Source of the DNA: an uncultured SAR202 cluster bacterium
Lineage (GTDB): Bacteria; Chloroflexota; Dehalococcoidia; Lucifugimonadales; Lucifugimonadaceae
DNA: 64,000 bases
Direction of reading: 5' to 3'
NCBI GenBank assembly: GCA_902620405.1
Contig: CACNIC010000004.1
Span: forward strand, 1-64,000
A model generated the notes under the pieces. It saw only the letters and a program-made list of their open reading frames with translations. It was not told the DNA's origin and made no database searches. The position numbers and the translations under genes were made by a program. Shown here in pieces: positions 60,567 through 64,000 of the stretch; position 1 is the first letter of the stretch; every line of letters begins with the position of its first letter.

Positions 60567-61830
60567 CTATTTTGACTCTTATCTGGTCCATTGTGTCTCT
60601 ATGTCTAAGTGTAACGCAGTTATCAGTTTCAACAGTATCAAAATCTATTGTTAAGCAAATTGGTGTACCAATTTCGTCTTGCCTTCTATATCTTTTGCCA
60701 ATACTTTGGGTGTTATCAAACTGCGCCCTAAACTCACTTTTAAGACTCTTGTATATTTCCTCACTAGTTTCAGCTAATTTTTCATTTTTACTTAGGGGCA
60801 AAATAGCTACTTGTACTGGAGATATTTGCGGTTTAAATCTAAGTACAGTTCTTTTATCTCCATCAACTTCTTCTTCCCTATATGCATCACATAAAATAGC
60901 TAGAACGGTTCTATCTGCTCCCATGGCTGGTTCTATAACGTAAGGAATATATCTTTCTTTAGTGCTTTCGTCGAAATAACTTAAGTCTTTTCCGCTCTTT
61001 TCTGAATGACTTTTTAAATCGTGATCACTTCTATTATTTATAGTCTCAAGTTCACCCCAGCCCCAAGGAAAATTATATTCAATATCTAATGCTGCTTTTG
61101 CATAATGCGGTTTTTCATCATCAGTATGAGCTCTTTTTCTCAGTTTATCTTCACTTAAACCTATATTAATGAACCACTCTTTACTAAAATTTATCCAGTA
61201 TTCGAACCATTCATCTGCCTTGTCAGGTTCACAAAAAAACTCCATCTCCATTTGTTCAAATTCTCTTGTTCTAAAAATAAAATTCCCCGGAGTTATTTCA
61301 TTTCTAAATGATTTACCAATTTGCCCAATTCCAAAGGGAATTTTTTTTCGTGTTGAGGTCATCACATTCTCAAAATTAACAAATATTCCTTGAGCAGTTT
61401 CTGGTCTTAAATATATTTCAGAGCCCTCTTTTTTAACTGGTCCCATATGAGTTTGAAACATTAAATTAAATTGTTTGGATTCAGTTAAATCGCATTCACT
61501 TTTACTTAAAGGGCAATTTCTTTCTTCAATTTGATCTTCTCTGAATCTATTGTGGCATGCTTTGCATTCTACTAATGGATCAGTAAAGCCGGATATATGG
61601 CCACTTGCTTCCCATACACTTGGGTGCATCAAAATTGCAGAATCAATTCCTTCAATATCTTCTCTTTCTTGAATCATGTGGTGCCACCACATTTCTTTTA
61701 CTCTTCTCTTTAATTCAATTCCTAGTGGTCCAAAATCCCAGACACTTCTTAATCCACCGTAAACTTCACTTCCTTGGAAAATAAATCCCCTTCTTTTAGT
61801 TAAAGAAACTATTTGATCTAAAGTTGGCAA
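60523..61830 (-). CDS. glyS: Glycyl-tRNA synthetase (class II, alpha2 type)
   Basis: YGGLRSVWDFGPLGIELKRRVKEMWW, RPETAQGIFVNFENV, RTREFEQMEMEFF; start placed at TTG 61830 after GAGGTGCTGAT rather than the ATG of the ORF track. Confidence 0.9.
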   Translation of the reverse strand: MPTLDQIVSLTKRRGFIFQGSEVYGGLRSVWDFGPLGIELKRRVKEMWWHHMIQEREDIEGIDSAILMHPSVWEASGHISGFTDPLVECKACHNRFREDQIEERNCPLSKSECDLTESKQFNLMFQTHMGPVKKEGSEIYLRPETAQGIFVNFENVMTSTRKKIPFGIGQIGKSFRNEITPGNFIFRTREFEQMEMEFFCEPDKADEWFEYWINFSKEWFINIGLSEDKLRKRAHTDDEKPHYAKAALDIEYNFPWGWGELETINNRSDHDLKSHSEKSGKDLSYFDESTKERYIPYVIEPAMGADRTVLAILCDAYREEEVDGDKRTVLRFKPQISPVQVAILPLSKNEKLAETSEEIYKSLKSEFRAQFDNTQSIGKRYRRQDEIGTPICLTIDFDTVETDNCVTLRHRDTMDQIRVKIDDIKNEISKMLKSF

Positions 61831-61900
61831 ATCAGCACCTCGTTTATGTATTATATAAATAATAAATATTAAGTTTACACATAAATAGTTTAAAAAAGCA

Positions 61901-62668
61901 TTGAATTCCAATCAATTAAGAGAAAAAATTAGAAATAATCAATTTAATGAGCCCACTTGTGGCTACGCAAAAGGTTTTATTCAAACAAATCTTGTAATAA
62001 TTGAAACTAAATATGCCGATGATTTTAATAAGTTTTGTGATAGTAATCCTAAGCCTTGCCCAATTGTAGAAAGGCTTGAAGGTGGCTCTTTTAATCCAAA
62101 TTCTGCAAAAAATTCAGACTTGAGAACCGATATTGTTCTTTACAGGAAGTTTATTAATGGGGATTTTGATTGTGAATTAAATAATTTAACTGATGAATTA
62201 TCTTCCGAATTCACTGCATTCCTTCTTGGTTGCAGTTTTTCTTTTGAAAATGCATTAACCGACTCGGGTATTTATCTTCCTCATTTTGAAAAAAAAGGAA
62301 ATGTAGCTATGTATTCTACATCTTTAAATACAAGGCCTTCTAAATATTTTTCAGGACCTTTGGTAGTTTCAATGAGATGGATACCTGAAGATAAAGTGGA
62401 TCAAGCAGTTAAAATAACCGAAAAATATAAAAAAAACCATGGTGGACCAATCCATATAGGTGATCCGTCTAAAATCGGAATAAATTCAATTGAATCACCT
62501 GATTTTGGAGAATATTGGAGTCCATTAAATAAAAATGACGTACCTGTATTTTGGGCTTGTGGTGTAACACCTCAATTATCACTTCAGAAGTCAAAATTAC
62601 CATTAGTTTATACACATTCACCAGGATATATGTTTGTTACTGACCTAAAAGAAAATGAATACTCATAG
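61901..62668 (+). CDS. DUF1445 / YcsI-like family protein (D-glutamate cyclase N-domain-like)
   Basis: CGYAKGFIQTNLVII, CSFSFENALTDSGI, GPLVVSMRWIP, HIGDPSKIGI, FWACGVTPQ, THSPGYMFVTD. Confidence 0.88.
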   Translation: MNSNQLREKIRNNQFNEPTCGYAKGFIQTNLVIIETKYADDFNKFCDSNPKPCPIVERLEGGSFNPNSAKNSDLRTDIVLYRKFINGDFDCELNNLTDELSSEFTAFLLGCSFSFENALTDSGIYLPHFEKKGNVAMYSTSLNTRPSKYFSGPLVVSMRWIPEDKVDQAVKITEKYKKNHGGPIHIGDPSKIGINSIESPDFGEYWSPLNKNDVPVFWACGVTPQLSLQKSKLPLVYTHSPGYMFVTDLKENEYS

Positions 62669-63512
62669 ATCAATAGAAAAAATAGTATTGCAGAACGATA
62701 CTAGAAATATTTCAAGTTTAGAAATTTTTTTAAAACCAAACTTTATAAATTCAGCTGCAAAAATAATTCTTAAGAATAAAGGAACAGTCTTTATAACTAC
62801 AGGTTTTTATATTGTTTATGCTAAAGCTTCCGAGACCGATGGCCCACCAGGCGCAATAGCTCTAGGTAATGCGTTAAAAAAAATAGGCTATAAAGTTGTA
62901 TACATAACTGATAAATGGTCTCTTGAAATATTAAAAGGTATGACTAATGACTTAATCATCGATTTTCCAGTTAATGATCATGAAAATTCAAAAGAGTTTG
63001 CTATTAATTTAATAAATGAACTAAAACCTTCAGTATCAATAAGTATTGAAAGGGCTTCATTAATGGAAGATGGGACTTATAGGAATTGGAAAAACCAAAA
63101 TATATCCGAGTATAATGCGAAACTAGATTATATTTTCAGTAACACTTCAAATACTATTGGAATAGGAGATGGCGGAAATGAAATTGGTATGGGGAACCTA
63201 TTTAATGAAATAAAAAAAACGGATGGCCTTCCTGATAAACCTGCAGTAACAAAGGTTGATGAGCTTATTGTTTCAAGTTGCTCAAATTGGGGAGCTTTTG
63301 GATTAATATGTTCAATCTCAGAAATTAAGTCAATTAATTTATTGCCAAGCCTTGATGACGCCAAAAATTTGATAAAAAAAAGCGTTGATCTTGGCGCAGT
63401 TGAAGGTTTAACCGGTGAAAAAAAGTATGCCGTCGATGGAAGAGATCTTGATGAAGATTCAATTTGCCTCAACAATCTTCATGAATATTTGAAAAATAAA
63501 TCTATTCTTTAA
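62655..63512 (+). CDS. DUF4392 family protein (D-glutamate cyclase C-domain-like)
   Basis: TTGFYIVYAKASETDGPPGAIALGNAL, GIGDGGNEIGMGN; overlaps the DUF1445 gene. Confidence 0.88.
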   Translation: MNTHRSIEKIVLQNDTRNISSLEIFLKPNFINSAAKIILKNKGTVFITTGFYIVYAKASETDGPPGAIALGNALKKIGYKVVYITDKWSLEILKGMTNDLIIDFPVNDHENSKEFAINLINELKPSVSISIERASLMEDGTYRNWKNQNISEYNAKLDYIFSNTSNTIGIGDGGNEIGMGNLFNEIKKTDGLPDKPAVTKVDELIVSSCSNWGAFGLICSISEIKSINLLPSLDDAKNLIKKSVDLGAVEGLTGEKKYAVDGRDLDEDSICLNNLHEYLKNKSIL

Positions 63513-64000
63513 GAGTTTCTGGCAATAAAAAGCTAAAAATAATTACCCCTATTCCGCCTATCATTGAAATTGATAATGCTGAAGCAGTATTACCAACAGT
63601 TTGTGCAATAGCTCCGCTTATTGGTCCTCCAGCAGAATTTCCAGACCAACCAAACAATCTCCATATTCCCAAAAAGGATCCAGGCTGATTTTTTGGAGAA
63701 AGATCTGAACCCAAAGTTAACATTGCACCTGAACCTAAACCATTTGCAAATCCAAGAAGCAATCCAACTAGCATTAGTCCGTAGAAAGTATTTACGTATG
63801 TCATAAATATAAAACCAGAAGATAAAAGTATTATGCTAGGTACTGAAGTCCATTTTCTGCCATATTTATCCATAATTAACCCAACAGGGTAAAATAATGT
63901 CATGTCAATTGCTGCAGATATACTTTGAATTAATCCTAATTCTTCAACTCCTAAACCTATACTAAATGCCCAAATTGGTATTAATACATGTCTGCATTGA
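63502..64000 (-). CDS. MFS transporter, C-terminal part (runs off the window end)
   Basis: Frame stays open upstream of the listed ORF: QCRHVLIPIWAFSIGLGVEELGLIQSISAAIDMTLFYPVGLIMDKYGRKWTSVPS. Confidence 0.82.
   Translation of the reverse strand, partial: QCRHVLIPIWAFSIGLGVEELGLIQSISAAIDMTLFYPVGLIMDKYGRKWTSVPSIILLSSGFIFMTYVNTFYGLMLVGLLLGFANGLGSGAMLTLGSDLSPKNQPGSFLGIWRLFGWSGNSAGGPISGAIAQTVGNTASALSISMIGGIGVIIFSFLLPETLKE

Noticed and set aside
60572-60943. 123-aa plus-strand ORF
   Set aside because: Antisense to glyS; shadow ORF
61831-61911. N-terminal extension MEFNAFLNYLCVNLIFIIYIIHKRGAD of GlyS
   Set aside because: Not GlyRS-like; TTG at 61830 preceded by GAGGTG gives the expected N-terminus, and the extension would overlap the divergent gene
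63128-63475. 115-aa minus-strand ORF
   Set aside because: Antisense to the DUF4392 gene with conserved motifs

Overview
AT-rich, gene-dense 64 kb bacterial chromosomal window. Genes are mostly housekeeping and respiratory, with very short intergenic gaps and several overlapping genes. I see no phage, IS, CRISPR or rRNA signal. Gene content (three enolase-superfamily paralogs, many SDRs, an NADH dehydrogenase-like operon without NuoEFG, an SdhE-type succinate dehydrogenase module, low GC) suggests a streamlined marine bacterium, possibly SAR202-like Chloroflexota; this taxonomy is inference only. Main blocks: valS; CoA biosynthesis (coaBC, coaX) with NnrD/E and acpS; folD; pyruvate dehydrogenase pdhABC; a tandem ThyX-like protein; an LprG-like lipoprotein plus MFS exporter; a TPP riboswitch with a ThiXYZ-like ABC transporter; MocA-like and XdhC proteins; a tRNA with CAU anticodon; a NurA-like/HerA/DNA methyltransferase cassette; enolase-superfamily and SDR catabolic genes; lipB and thrC; nuoABCDHIJK-(DUF2007-like)-LMN-nadK-NUDIX-sdhABE; mdh, an orphan 455-aa protein and pccB; folP-folK; glyS; a split D-glutamate cyclase pair; a partial MFS gene. 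The best candidates for undescribed biology are the NurA-like/HerA/permuted-methyltransferase cassette (23973-28220), the LprG/P55-like lipoprotein-exporter pair preceded by an unannotated 39-aa zinc-ribbon ORF, the orphan 455-aa protein between mdh and pccB, and a DUF2007-like ORF inside the nuo operon. All family calls come from reading motifs; no database search was possible.
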